Notes under the pieces: model-generated
What the model saw: only the letters and a program-made list of their open reading frames with translations
Databases searched by the model: none
What the model was told of the DNA's origin: nothing
Position numbers and translations under genes: made by a program
In this document: positions 50,909 to 60,093 of the stretch, one piece after another
How the letters are laid out: every line of letters starts with the position of its first letter
Position numbering within the stretch: the first letter of the stretch is position 1
DNA from: Mycobacterium sp. ACS1612
GTDB lineage: Bacteria; Actinomycetota; Actinomycetes; Mycobacteriales; Mycobacteriaceae
NCBI RefSeq assembly: GCF_001667505.1
Contig: NZ_LZHZ01000054.1
Location: forward strand, 124,001-188,000
DNA length: 64,000 bases
Direction: 5' to 3'

Positions 50909-52426
50909 ATGCCCGACTTCGTCGGATCCGTCGACCAAGGAACCACCAGCACGCGGTTCATGGTGTTCGACCATGGTGGCAACGTCGTCGCCCAGCACCA
51001 ACTCGAACACGAGCAGATCCTGCCGCGAGCCGGTTGGGTAGAGCACAATCCCGTCGAGATCTGGGAGCGGACGTCGTCGGTCATCCAGACCGCGCTGGGC
51101 AAGAGCGGGCTGGTGAGCAGCGACCTGGCCGCTATGGGCATCACCAACCAGCGCGAGACAACGGTGGTGTGGAACAGGCACACCGGCAGGCCCTACTACA
51201 ACGCCATCGTGTGGCAGGACACCCGAACCGACCGCATCGCCAGCGCATTGGACGCCGACGGCCACGGGGAGACCATCAGGCACAAGGCCGGTCTGCCGCC
51301 GGCCACCTATTTCTCCGGCGGCAAGATCCAGTGGATCCTCGACAACGTCGACGGCGTCCGCGCGGCCGTCGAGAACGGTGACGCGCTGTTCGGCAATACC
51401 GACTCATGGCTGCTGTGGCACCTCACCGGCGGCGCCAGCGGTGGCACACACGTCACCGACGTGACCAATGCCAGTCGCACCATGTTGATGAACCTGGAAA
51501 CCCTCGATTGGGACGACGAACTGCTGACTTTGTTCGGCATCCCACGGCAAATGCTGCCCAGGATCGTGCCTTCGTCGTCGCCCGAACCGTATGGCGTCAC
51601 CCTCGCCGGCGGCCCACTCGGCGGTGAAGTACCGCTCACCGGCGCGCTCGGCGATCAGCAGGCTGCCACCGTCGGGCAGGTGTGTTTCGCACCCGGTGAG
51701 GCCAAGAACACCTATGGCACAGGCAATTTCATGTTGCTCAACACGGGAACCGACATCGTGCGTTCCAAAGCCGGGCTGCTGACCACGGTTGCCTACAAAT
51801 TGGGCGACGCCGATGCCGTGTATGCGCTGGAAGGTTCGATCGCCGTCACGGGGTCAGCCGTGCAGTGGTTGCGTGATCAGCTGGGAATCATCAGTGGCGC
51901 AGCACAATCGGAGACGCTGGCCCGACAGGTTTCCGACAACGGAGGGGTTTACTTCGTGCCGGCGTTCTCCGGCCTGTTTGCACCCTATTGGCGCTCGGAT
52001 GCCCGCGGGGCGATCGTCGGACTCTCGCGCTTCAACAACAACGCCCATGTCGCCCGCGCGACGCTCGAGGCGATCTGCTATCAGAGCCGCGACGTCGTCG
52101 ATGCGATGGAGGCGGATTCCGGTGTACACCTGGAGGTCTTGAAGGTCGACGGCGGTATCACCGCCAACGACCTCTGCATGCAGATTCAGGCTGATGTGCT
52201 CGGCGTGGACGTGGTCAAGCCCGTCGTCGCCGAAACCACCGCCCTGGGCTCGGCGTACGCGGCCGGGTTGGCCGTCGGCTTCTGGAAGAACACCGACGAA
52301 CTGCGCAAGAACTGGCTCGAAGACAAACGCTGGCAATCGACCTGGTCCGACGAACAACGCGAGACGGGGTATGCGCAATGGCGTAAGGCCGTCGAGCGAA
52401 CGCTGGACTGGGTCGACGTCGGCTGA
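50909..52426 (+). CDS. glpK: glycerol kinase, copy 2
   Basis: A 505-residue glycerol kinase with all family marks: GSVDQGTTSTRFMVFDHGG, PRAGWVEHNPVEIW, MGITNQRETTVVWNRHTG, GLPPATYFSGGKIQWILD, ALGDQQAATVGQ, NTYGTGNFMLLNTG and KVDGGITANDLCMQIQADVL. It phosphorylates glycerol to glycerol 3-phosphate with ATP in the cytosol. It lies between glpF (38 bp) and glpD (51 bp). It is the more canonical of the two kinases here. Confidence 0.94.
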   Translation: MPDFVGSVDQGTTSTRFMVFDHGGNVVAQHQLEHEQILPRAGWVEHNPVEIWERTSSVIQTALGKSGLVSSDLAAMGITNQRETTVVWNRHTGRPYYNAIVWQDTRTDRIASALDADGHGETIRHKAGLPPATYFSGGKIQWILDNVDGVRAAVENGDALFGNTDSWLLWHLTGGASGGTHVTDVTNASRTMLMNLETLDWDDELLTLFGIPRQMLPRIVPSSSPEPYGVTLAGGPLGGEVPLTGALGDQQAATVGQVCFAPGEAKNTYGTGNFMLLNTGTDIVRSKAGLLTTVAYKLGDADAVYALEGSIAVTGSAVQWLRDQLGIISGAAQSETLARQVSDNGGVYFVPAFSGLFAPYWRSDARGAIVGLSRFNNNAHVARATLEAICYQSRDVVDAMEADSGVHLEVLKVDGGITANDLCMQIQADVLGVDVVKPVVAETTALGSAYAAGLAVGFWKNTDELRKNWLEDKRWQSTWSDEQRETGYAQWRKAVERTLDWVDVG

Positions 52427-52477
52427 CGCCGGCAATCCATAAGCGCCCCAGACGAATACGAAAGACAAGGTACCGAT

Positions 52478-54205
52478 ATGGAGGCGGTGGCGCTCTCCCC
52501 CGCCAATCGCGCGGCCGCACTGGCGGACCTCGCGGCCAACCCGCTCGACATCGTGGTGATCGGCGGTGGGGTCGTCGGTGCTGGCGCCGCACTCGATGCG
52601 GCCACCCGGGGCTTGAAAATAGGGCTGGTCGAAGCCCGCGATCTCGCCTCGGGCACCTCCAGCCGGTCGAGCAAGTTGATCCACGGCGGTCTTCGCTACT
52701 TGGAGATGCTGGATTTCCGGTTGGTCGCCGAGGCCCTGTCCGAACGCGGGCTGATGCTCGAGAGGCTGGCGCCGCACCTGGTGAAGCCCGTGAAATTTCT
52801 CTACCCGCTCAAGCATCGGGGATGGGAGCGCATCTACACCGCCGCCGGGCTCACGCTCTACGACGCGATGTCCAAGGCGTCCGGACACGGAGCCGGGATC
52901 CCGCTGCACCGCCACCTCACCCGCCGTGGCGCGTTGCGAGCGGCTCCATCCCTGAGCAAGGATGCGCTTGTCGGCGCACTGGTGTACTCAGACGCCCAGG
53001 TCGACGATGCCAGGCACACCATGACGATCGCGCGCACCGCGGCCGCATACGGTGCGCGTATCGCTACCCGCACCCGGGTGGTGGATCTCATCCGCGAGGG
53101 TGAACGCGTCACCGGGGTCCGCGTCGTCGATCTGGAGTCGAACCGCACCTACCCGGTGCGGGCACGCCAGGTGATCAACGCCACCGGCGTCTGGACCGAC
53201 GAAACCCAGGGGCTGGCCAACGAGCGCGGCCAATTCCATGTCCGCGCGAGCAAGGGAATTCATCTGGTCGTTCCTCGTGACCGCATACGGTCCTCCACCG
53301 GGATTATCCTGCGGACCGAGAAGTCGGTTCTGTTCGTGATCCCGTGGGGCCGACACTGGATCATCGGAACCACCGATACCGAATGGTCGCTCGACAAGGC
53401 ACATCCGGCGGCCAGCCTGAAGGATATCCGCTACCTGCTCGGCCAGGTCAACACCGTGCTGCGGGCACCGCTGACCGAAGCCGACGTCGAGGGTGTCTAC
53501 GCGGGTCTGCGTCCGCTTCTTGCCGGTGAATCCGCGGATACCTCCACGTTGTCGCGGGAACACGCCGTCGGTCACAGTGTGCCTGGCCTGGTGGTGATCG
53601 CGGGCGGTAAGTACACCACGTACCGGGTGATGGCCAAGGATGCGGTCGACGAGGCCGTGCACGGTTTGGGGCAGGCCTTCGACCGCAGGATCCCGAACTG
53701 TATGACGCAGAACGTGCCGTTACTGGGTGCCGACGGTTACCACGCGCTGTGGAACGCCCGCCACCAGTTGGCCGCGGACTCGGGTCTGAGCGAGCCGCGG
53801 ATCACCCATCTGCTCAACCGGTACGGATCGATGATCGGCGAGGTACTCGGCCTCGTTCGAGATGACCCGGCCTTGGGCTCCCCCCTGCCCGCTGCCGATG
53901 ACTACCTGCGCGCAGAGGTGGTATACGCCACCACCCACGAGGGTGCGCTGCATCTCGACGACGTGTTGTGTCGCCGGACGCGGATCTCGATAGAGACCTT
54001 CGACCGGGGCACCGATTCCTGTCGGGAGGTCGCCGACCTGATGGCGCCGTTGCTGGGATGGTCCGACGAGCACAAGGCGCTCGAAATCGACCACTACCTT
54101 GCGCGGGTCGCGGCCGAGCGGGAAAGCCAGACCATGCCCGACGACGAGACCGCCGACGGTGCGCGGATGGGCGCGGCCGAGATCGTGCCCGTCGGTCCAT
54201 TGTGA
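52478..54205 (+). CDS. glpD: glycerol-3-phosphate dehydrogenase (FAD-dependent)
   Basis: A 575-residue FAD-dependent GlpD. The N-terminal FAD fingerprint IVVIGGGVVGAGAALDAATRGLKIGLVEARDLASGTSSRSSKLIHGGLRYLE is typical. The middle has INATGVWTDE and PWGRHWIIGTTDTEW. The C-terminal domain continues to a LLGWSDEHKALEIDHYLARV stretch. It oxidises glycerol 3-phosphate to dihydroxyacetone phosphate at the membrane and feeds electrons to menaquinone. It is the last gene of the glycerol operon; the 26-bp repeat follows 35 bases later. Confidence 0.93.
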   Translation: MEAVALSPANRAAALADLAANPLDIVVIGGGVVGAGAALDAATRGLKIGLVEARDLASGTSSRSSKLIHGGLRYLEMLDFRLVAEALSERGLMLERLAPHLVKPVKFLYPLKHRGWERIYTAAGLTLYDAMSKASGHGAGIPLHRHLTRRGALRAAPSLSKDALVGALVYSDAQVDDARHTMTIARTAAAYGARIATRTRVVDLIREGERVTGVRVVDLESNRTYPVRARQVINATGVWTDETQGLANERGQFHVRASKGIHLVVPRDRIRSSTGIILRTEKSVLFVIPWGRHWIIGTTDTEWSLDKAHPAASLKDIRYLLGQVNTVLRAPLTEADVEGVYAGLRPLLAGESADTSTLSREHAVGHSVPGLVVIAGGKYTTYRVMAKDAVDEAVHGLGQAFDRRIPNCMTQNVPLLGADGYHALWNARHQLAADSGLSEPRITHLLNRYGSMIGEVLGLVRDDPALGSPLPAADDYLRAEVVYATTHEGALHLDDVLCRRTRISIETFDRGTDSCREVADLMAPLLGWSDEHKALEIDHYLARVAAERESQTMPDDETADGARMGAAEIVPVGPL

Positions 54206-54240
54206 TCCGCATCGGCTCAGCCCATGAGGGAAGCTGATCT

Positions 54241-54266
54241 CGATCTCGGCGATATCGTGCCGGGCC
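54241..54266 (+). repeat. 26-bp direct repeat, right copy, with ligase-like tail
   Basis: Matches 47456-47481 at 24 of 26 bases. In frame it encodes DLGDIVPG followed by a short tail to a TAA at 54299-54301, which could be the original end of the broken DNA ligase. The rest of the 233-bp gap before the next gene (54302-54438) shows no gene or clear promoter. Confidence 0.8.
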
Positions 54267-54438
54267 GTCGACGAGCGGGGCTACTGCCACGATGGCGTTA
54301 ACCCATGCGCTGGCAGCCGTCGCATCCCTGACGGTGGCGGCTCGCGTGCCAAGGCGACCCACGTCCGATTGCCGCCCGAGGCCTTCAACCTCGAGTCAAC
54401 CCCCAAACCGTCTGGCCGCGACGCCTACAGTTCGACAC

Positions 54439-55392
54439 ATGGCGCTGCGCACGGCACTGACGTCAATGTTCGACATCGACCATCCCGTCGTACTGGCCCC
54501 GATGGGCGGGGTGTCGGGCGGCGCATTGGCGAGCGCCGTGTCCGAGGGCGGCGGGCTCGGCCTGATAGGTGCGGGCCGCGGCGATGTGCAGTGGCTGGAC
54601 CGGGAATGCGAAACGGCCCGGGCGGCGACGTCGAAGCCGTGGGGCATCGGGTTTTTGACATGGGCCATCGACGAACGAGCAATCGAAGCCGCCCTGAACT
54701 GGTCACCGGCGGCCGTCATGCTGTCGTTCGGCGATCCCGCGCCGTTCGCGCCGATGATCCGCGCCGAGGGCGTCGCATTGATGGTTCAGGTGACGTCGCT
54801 CGACGAAGCGCGGCGCGCGCTGGAGGTCGGCGCGAATGTCGTTGTGGCACAAGGGTTGGAGGCCGGCGGGCACGGCGGAGGCCGGGCGACGCTGCCGTTC
54901 GTCCCTGCGGTGGTGGACATTGCGGGCGCGACGCCGGTGCTGGCCGCGGGCGGTATCGCCGACGGCCGCGGACTGGCGGCCGCGCTGATGCTCGGCGCAG
55001 CAGGGGCGATGATCGGCACCAGGTTCGAGGCCACCCCCGAGGCGTTGCTCGAGCCCGAGGAGGTCAACGCCATCACCGCGGCGCAGGCGTCCGACACCGT
55101 CCGCGGCCGCGTGTTGGACATCGCCACCCACGCGGGTTGGCCCGCCCGCTATCCGGCGCGGACACTGCGCAACCGCTTCACCGATGTGTGGCAGGGACGG
55201 GAAGCCGAGTTGGAATCCGACGAAGCCGCGTTGGCGGAGTTCGATGCCGCCGTCACCCGCGCTGACCGTGACTACCTACCGATCTGGGCGGGGGAAGCCG
55301 TCGACATGGTCAACGAAATGGATTCAGCCAGCGCGGTCGTCGCGCGCATCGCGGCGCAGGCCGAGTCGACGATCGCCGGGGCGTTGGCGTGA
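54439..55392 (+). CDS. nitronate monooxygenase-like flavoprotein
   Basis: A 317-residue TIM-barrel FMN protein of the 2-nitropropane dioxygenase/nitronate monooxygenase family. PVVLAPMGGVSGGALASAVSEGGGLGLIG is the N-terminal signature. AQGLEAGGHGGG contains the catalytic His and phosphate-binding glycines, and AAGGIADGRGLAAALMLGAAGAMIGTRF closes the FMN site. It oxidises nitronates or related compounds; the physiological substrate is often unknown. The ATG at 54439 fits the family N terminus. It overlaps the next gene by GTGA. Confidence 0.87.
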   Translation: MALRTALTSMFDIDHPVVLAPMGGVSGGALASAVSEGGGLGLIGAGRGDVQWLDRECETARAATSKPWGIGFLTWAIDERAIEAALNWSPAAVMLSFGDPAPFAPMIRAEGVALMVQVTSLDEARRALEVGANVVVAQGLEAGGHGGGRATLPFVPAVVDIAGATPVLAAGGIADGRGLAAALMLGAAGAMIGTRFEATPEALLEPEEVNAITAAQASDTVRGRVLDIATHAGWPARYPARTLRNRFTDVWQGREAELESDEAALAEFDAAVTRADRDYLPIWAGEAVDMVNEMDSASAVVARIAAQAESTIAGALA

Positions 55393-56321
55393 TCACCACA
55401 CCGTTCGGCGCCTCGTCGACGGCCGCGGAGGTCATCGCGGGCGTCGACCTGTCCGGTAAACGGGCGATCGTCACCGGCGCGTCCTCGGGGATCGGCGTCG
55501 AGACCGCGCGGGCGTTGGCGGCCGCGGGCGCGGCGGTCACGCTCGCAGTGCGCAACATGCAGGCGGGTGCACGGGTGGCCTCCGACATCACGGCTCAGAC
55601 CGGCAGCGACGCAGTCACCGTCGGCGCATTAGAACTGGCCGACCTTGCCAGTGTGCACGCCTTCGCCGCGGCATGGACTGGGCCGCTGGACGTACTGGTG
55701 AACAACGCGGGCGTGATGGCGATCCCGGAGTTGACGATGTCGGCCAGCGGACACGAAATGCAGTTCGCGACAAACCATTTGGGGCATTTCGCGCTCGCAT
55801 TGGCGCTGCACGATGCGCTGGCCGCGGCGGGCTCGGCCCGCATCGTGTCGGTGAGTTCAGGCGGGCACCTGCGCTCGCCGGTCGTGTTCGACGACATCGA
55901 CTACGCGTTCCGCGACTACGACCCGTTCGGCGCCTACGGACAGTCGAAGACCGCCAACGTGTTGTTCGCAGTCGAGGCGACCCGGCGGTGGGCCGCCGCC
56001 GGCATCGTCGCCAACGCGCTGATGCCAGGCGCGATCTTCACTCAGTTGGGCCGCCACGTCGACATGGGCAAGGCAGCCGCCGCGATGCGGGGCCAGCGGG
56101 CGATCAAGACGGTGGAACAAGGCGCGGCGACATCGGTGTTACTGGCCGCCTCGCCGCTGATCGACGGTGTCGGCGGCCGCTACTTCGAGAACTGCAACGA
56201 AGCCGAGCGGGTCAGCAGGCGCGGGGTGCCGGGGTCGGGCGGCGTCGCGCCGTATGCGCTCGATCCCGCCAATGCCGAACGGCTGTGGGAAATCTCGCTG
56301 CGGATGGTGGCCGATGCCTGA
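55389..56321 (+). CDS. SDR-family oxidoreductase (retinol dehydrogenase-like)
   Basis: A 310-residue SDR. GKRAIVTGASSGIGVETARALAAAGA is the Rossmann motif, VLVNNAGVMAIPE the structural NNAG, and the catalytic Ser is in IVSVSSGGHLRSP. The usual YxxxK is in AYGQSKTANVLFAVEA. It resembles retinol-dehydrogenase or WW-domain-oxidoreductase-like SDRs that are common in mycobacteria. The GTG at 55389 overlaps the previous stop. Its 3' end overlaps nei by 8 bp, so the last three genes (54439-57075) are one operon. Confidence 0.85.
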   Translation: MITTPFGASSTAAEVIAGVDLSGKRAIVTGASSGIGVETARALAAAGAAVTLAVRNMQAGARVASDITAQTGSDAVTVGALELADLASVHAFAAAWTGPLDVLVNNAGVMAIPELTMSASGHEMQFATNHLGHFALALALHDALAAAGSARIVSVSSGGHLRSPVVFDDIDYAFRDYDPFGAYGQSKTANVLFAVEATRRWAAAGIVANALMPGAIFTQLGRHVDMGKAAAAMRGQRAIKTVEQGAATSVLLAASPLIDGVGGRYFENCNEAERVSRRGVPGSGGVAPYALDPANAERLWEISLRMVADA

Positions 56322-57075
56322 GGGCGACACCGTCTTCCATACCGCCGCCATCCTGCGCGAGGCGCTGCTCGGTAAGACGTTGACGCGGTGTGATGTCCGG
56401 GTGCCGAAGTACGCGACCGTCGACCTGACCGGGCAAGTGGTCGACGAGGTGATCAGTCGCGGCAAACATCTGTTCATCCGGGTGGGCCCGGCCAGCATCC
56501 ATTCGCATCTGAAGATGGAAGGCAGCTGGAAGGTCAACCCGGTCACGAAGCCAAGCAGGGCCGGGTACCGGATCCGGATCATCCTGGAAACAGCGGACAT
56601 TCAGGCGGCCGGTATCGACCTGGGTGTACTGGAGGTGCTCGAGCGCGATCACGATATGGAGGTCGTCGACCATCTCGGACCTGATCTCCTCGGCGACGAC
56701 TGGGACCCGCAGATTGCGGCGGCGAACCTGACGGCCGATCCCGATCGGCCGTTGTCGGAGACGCTGCTCGACCAACGGGTGATGGCCGGAGTAGGGAACG
56801 TCTACTGCAACGAACTGTGCTTCGTCACCGGTTACCTACCGACCGCTCCTGTCAGAAACGTGAAGGATCCGCTGCGGATGGTGCAGCGGGCCCGGGACAT
56901 GTTGTGGCTGAACCGGTCTCGGTGGAACCGCACCACCACCGGCAACACCCGTCACGGCCAGGATGTATGGGTCTACGGCCGCGAAGGGAAACCGTGCCGC
57001 AGGTGCGGGACGCCGATTCGGTCGGATCGAACCGGTGATCGTGTCACGTACTGGTGCCCGGTCTGTCAAACCTGA
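56314..57075 (+). CDS. nei: endonuclease VIII (Nei) DNA glycosylase
   Basis: A 253-residue Fpg/Nei-type glycosylase. The N-terminal PEGDTVFHTAAIL contains the catalytic Pro and Glu after Met removal, RGKHLFIR the Lys, and LLDQRVMAGVGNVYCNELCF the H2TH region. The C-terminal zinc finger is CRRCGTPI...WCPVCQ. It removes oxidised pyrimidines and cuts the abasic site. The ATG at 56314 is required, since the Pro must be residue 2. It corresponds to Rv3297, which in M. tuberculosis follows lhr directly. Its 3' end overlaps the convergent unknown gene by 32 bp. Confidence 0.92.
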   Translation: MPEGDTVFHTAAILREALLGKTLTRCDVRVPKYATVDLTGQVVDEVISRGKHLFIRVGPASIHSHLKMEGSWKVNPVTKPSRAGYRIRIILETADIQAAGIDLGVLEVLERDHDMEVVDHLGPDLLGDDWDPQIAAANLTADPDRPLSETLLDQRVMAGVGNVYCNELCFVTGYLPTAPVRNVKDPLRMVQRARDMLWLNRSRWNRTTTGNTRHGQDVWVYGREGKPCRRCGTPIRSDRTGDRVTYWCPVCQT

Positions 57076-57820
57076 CCCGGATGGTGTCGAGATCCCGGTG
57101 CCCACGCAGCGCGTCGACGAGTTCGGGTGAACCGCTTACTCGTGTCGCGTTCAGGTCGTAGTCGGTGTAGATCAGCCAGGAGTGATCGGCAGGCCAGATG
57201 TTGTTCGGCGTCAAGGTGTGAATGCGTGCCAGTGTTGACAATTCGCGGAGATCGCCCGCGAAGACGGTGGCATCTTCTGGCATGAAAGCAACTACGCCGT
57301 AGTAGAAGCCGCAATCGGCTACCGCGTGCGCCGAGGTGTGCTCGGCCAGCACCGCGATCACACCATCTAGGCTCTCCGCGTCGAGTGAACCCTCGGTGGG
57401 CGGCAGAATGCTGACGGGCCAACTGGATTGGCCCGTAGGCCCGATGGCCGGATGAGCCGCGGCGGGGATGACGCCGGGATCCTCCCAATCGGCGTTCACA
57501 GCCCAGCAGCCGAAGCCCTCGCGGGCGCCCAGTTCGCACCACGTCAGCCGTCGCCACGGCGGTGGCGGCTTCTCGGCGAACCCGAGCCCGCCTCCGATGG
57601 CCGCTTCTTGCAGCCCGGCCGCTATTGCCTGCTGGCGCAACTCGTGATAGGTGAGGTTCGCAGGCATGTCGTCGCGTTCGTAGATCGCGTTGAGCACCCA
57701 GGCCGCCGCCGGCCACGGGCCGATCGGGTCGAAGCCCGTGTAGCCGCTCTCGGGCGGCCAGGTATCGCCACAGAGCCAGCGCATCGCGTCGGCCGCTTCG
57801 TCAGCCTCCAGAGTGCGCAA
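57044..57820 (-). CDS. unknown protein, 258 residues
   Basis: A soluble 258-residue protein with no domain I recognise. It is rich in Trp and acidic residues. Its N-terminal half has GYTGFDPIGPWPAAAWVLNAIYERDD, its middle WCELGAREGFGCWAVNADWEDPGV, and its C-terminal half LIYTDYDLNATRVSGS. No signal peptide or membrane segment. It starts with a TTG at 57820 (AAAGGTG upstream); the next in-frame Met is residue 13. It is convergent with nei (32-bp overlap) and downstream of a large hairpin that separates it from the desaturase gene. Confidence 0.6.
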   Translation of the reverse strand: MRTLEADEAADAMRWLCGDTWPPESGYTGFDPIGPWPAAAWVLNAIYERDDMPANLTYHELRQQAIAAGLQEAAIGGGLGFAEKPPPPWRRLTWCELGAREGFGCWAVNADWEDPGVIPAAAHPAIGPTGQSSWPVSILPPTEGSLDAESLDGVIAVLAEHTSAHAVADCGFYYGVVAFMPEDATVFAGDLRELSTLARIHTLTPNNIWPADHSWLIYTDYDLNATRVSGSPELVDALRGHRDLDTIRVRFDRPGTST

Positions 57821-57844
57821 CGCCGCACCTTTCTAAACCACCTA

Positions 57845-57913
57845 CCGCGCCGAGACTACGGTTTGTGACGGATTTTGGCCGATTCTCCATCAGAAACCGT
57901 AGTCTCGGCGCGG
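57845..57913. terminator. large hairpin with perfect 20-bp arms
   Basis: CCGCGCCGAGACTACGGTTT (57845-57864) and its exact reverse complement (57894-57913) are separated by 29 bases. It lies between the ends of two same-strand units: after the desaturase (stop at 57944) and before the gene starting at 57820. It may terminate the desaturase operon. It resembles the 930-989 element in its GAGACT core, followed by GC-rich CGGGGCG repeats (57908-57940). Confidence 0.6.
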
Positions 57914-57943
57914 GGCGCGGGGCGCGGGGCGCGGGCGCGGCGG

Positions 57944-59050
57944 TCACCGGCGCGGCAGCGCCAGCCTCACGATCTTGCGGACCACCGTGGCGAACTGTCG
58001 CGGCAACGGGCCCGTGTTGTACGGGACACCGTACCGGCCACAGATCTCGCGCACCTCTTCGGAGATTTCGGCGTGCCGGTGCGCCGGAATGTCGGGGAAC
58101 AGGTGATGCTCGATCTGGAACGACAGGTTGCCGCTCAGGATGTGAAAGAGCTTGCCGCCGGTCAGGTTCGCCGATCCGAGGACCTGCCGGAAGTACCACA
58201 TCCCGCGGGTCTCGGCCTTGGTCTCCTCGATCGAGAACTCCTGCACGTCGTCGGGAAAGTGCCCGCAGAAGATGATCATGAACGACCAGACGTTGCGGAT
58301 CAGGTTTGCGGTCACGTCGCCCGCGAACACCCACGGCGCGAACGGTCCGGCCAGCAGCGGGAAGGCGACGTAGTCTTTGAGCGTCTGCCGCTTGGTCTTA
58401 CGCCAGATGCCTTCCAGGATCTCGCGTTTGTCGGCGAGGGTGATCTCGCCGGCACGAATCCGCTCGGTCTCCAGTTCGTGCAGCGCGACGCCGTACTGGA
58501 ACAGCACCATCAACAGGAACGCGTACACCGGGTTGCCGAGGAAGTAGGGGCGCCACTTCTGGTCCTCGCTCATCCGCAGGATGCCGTAGCCGATGTCGCG
58601 GTCCATCCCGACGATGTTCGTATAGGTGTGGTGCATGTAGTTGTGCGAGTGCCGCCACTGGTCGCCAGGGCATGCGGTGTCCCACTCGAAACCCCGACTG
58701 GAGATCGCCGGATCGCCCATCCAGTCGTACTGGCCGTGCATCACGTTGTGGCCGATCTCCATGTTGTCGACAATCTTCGACAGGGCCAGCATCGCGGTGC
58801 CCGCCAGCCAGAACGGCGGGAAGATCCCGCCGAACAACAGCGCCCGTCCGCCGACCTCGAGTGCCCTCTGCGCCTTGATGATTCGACGGATGTACGTGGC
58901 GTCACGCTCGCCAAGGTCGGCGATCACCCGCTCGCGCAGCGCGTCGAGTTCACGGCCGAACGCCTCGGCCTGCTCTCCAGTCATGGTGACGGTCTTTCCA
59001 GCGACCGTCTTCGTCACGGTTTTGGGTTGAGTCACGGTTGGTGCAGTCAT
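57944..59050 (-). CDS. fatty acid desaturase (DesA3-like, linoleoyl-CoA type)
   Basis: A 368-residue membrane-bound acyl-CoA desaturase. Three histidine boxes are seen: HNVMHG, HSHNYMHHTYTN and IEHHLFPDIP. The hydrophobic segments LLFGGIFPPFWLAGTAMLALS and NPVYAFLLMVLFQYGVAL anchor it in the membrane. It inserts a cis double bond into acyl-CoA using O2 and electrons from the reductase encoded just upstream. M. tuberculosis DesA3/Rv3230c form the same pair, but at another site. The ATG at 59050 has GGAGC upstream. Confidence 0.88.
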   Translation of the reverse strand: MTAPTVTQPKTVTKTVAGKTVTMTGEQAEAFGRELDALRERVIADLGERDATYIRRIIKAQRALEVGGRALLFGGIFPPFWLAGTAMLALSKIVDNMEIGHNVMHGQYDWMGDPAISSRGFEWDTACPGDQWRHSHNYMHHTYTNIVGMDRDIGYGILRMSEDQKWRPYFLGNPVYAFLLMVLFQYGVALHELETERIRAGEITLADKREILEGIWRKTKRQTLKDYVAFPLLAGPFAPWVFAGDVTANLIRNVWSFMIIFCGHFPDDVQEFSIEETKAETRGMWYFRQVLGSANLTGGKLFHILSGNLSFQIEHHLFPDIPAHRHAEISEEVREICGRYGVPYNTGPLPRQFATVVRKIVRLALPRR

Positions 59051-59067
59051 TTTCAGCTCCTCAGAAT

Positions 59068-60093
59068 CTAGAGCGCGATGTCGACGTCGCCGACGGGGAC
59101 GGTCACGCAGATCTGCACGTCCTCCTGTTCGACGCTCGACACCGCTTGGGTGATCAGGTTTTTCACCGCGCCGCGGGTCTTGCGGCGGGTGCAGCTGTGG
59201 CAGATGCCCATCCGGCATCCGCTTTCGGGTGTGAGGCCGGCGGATTCAGCCTGCTCGAGCAGCGGCCGCCCATCGTCGACGAGCTGAACGCCGCTGTCGG
59301 TCAACGAAATCCGACCGCCGGACGCCTCGGCCGGCACGTCGAACACCGGCGGCACGAAGCTCTCCGAGCGCACGTTGCGGCAGTGCTCGCGGACGGCATC
59401 CACCAGAGCCAACGGCCCGCAGACGAAGACCGCCTCTGGGTCGGGCATCGCCGCAGCCAGGTGCTCGGGACCGAATCGGCCGTCGAGGTCCGAGCCCGCC
59501 GTCGCGCGGGTGTAGCCGTGCAGAACACGCACGCCTCGCATCGCCTCGAGTTCGGTGCGGTAGCACGCTTCGTCGGCCGAACGCGCGTAGTGGATGAACG
59601 CGATCTCGCCGGTGAATCCCGTGGTCCGCATCGTGCGCAGCATCGACATCACCGGCGTGATGCCGCTGCCGCCGGAGACGAAAAGGATGCGCCGCGGCAG
59701 CGCGTCGGGCAGCACGAAGTCACCGCCCACCGAATCCAGCCCGACGACCATGCCCGGCCGAGCGTGGTCGCAGAGGTGGGTCGACACCAGCCCGCCGTCG
59801 TGGCGGCCGATGGTCAGTTCGATGTGCGAGGCGCCCTCCGCGCTCGCCGGTGAGTAGGGCCGGGTCCGGCGACGGCCGTTGATCTCGACGGTGAGGTTGA
59901 CGTGCTGGCCGGCGCGGAAGCCGGAAAACGCCCGGTTGGGCTCGAGAGTCAGGGTGACACTGCGCGGAGTTTGCCTGCGCACCGCGACGATCTTGGCCCG
60001 GGCGTCGCCCGCGGTCCAAGTCGGGGCGACCAGCTCCGTGTACCGGTCCACGCCGTGCGGCGCGGTGAGCAGGTCAAATATTTGAGTGAACAT
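59068..60093 (-). CDS. ferredoxin-NADP-type oxidoreductase partner of the desaturase
   Basis: A 341-residue hybrid reductase. The FAD-binding barrel has RPYSPASAEG and GFRAGQHVNLTV. The NAD(P)-binding domain has ILFVSGGSGITPVMSMLRT and VFVCGPLALVDAV. The C-terminal plant-type [2Fe-2S] domain has the cysteine set CRMGICHSCTRRKTRGAV plus a later Cys in QICVTVPV. It moves electrons from NADPH to the desaturase. The ATG at 60093 lies inside a palindromic candidate TetR site. It is first in the two-gene operon, 17 bp before the desaturase. Confidence 0.9.
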   Translation of the reverse strand: MFTQIFDLLTAPHGVDRYTELVAPTWTAGDARAKIVAVRRQTPRSVTLTLEPNRAFSGFRAGQHVNLTVEINGRRRTRPYSPASAEGASHIELTIGRHDGGLVSTHLCDHARPGMVVGLDSVGGDFVLPDALPRRILFVSGGSGITPVMSMLRTMRTTGFTGEIAFIHYARSADEACYRTELEAMRGVRVLHGYTRATAGSDLDGRFGPEHLAAAMPDPEAVFVCGPLALVDAVREHCRNVRSESFVPPVFDVPAEASGGRISLTDSGVQLVDDGRPLLEQAESAGLTPESGCRMGICHSCTRRKTRGAVKNLITQAVSSVEQEDVQICVTVPVGDVDIAL

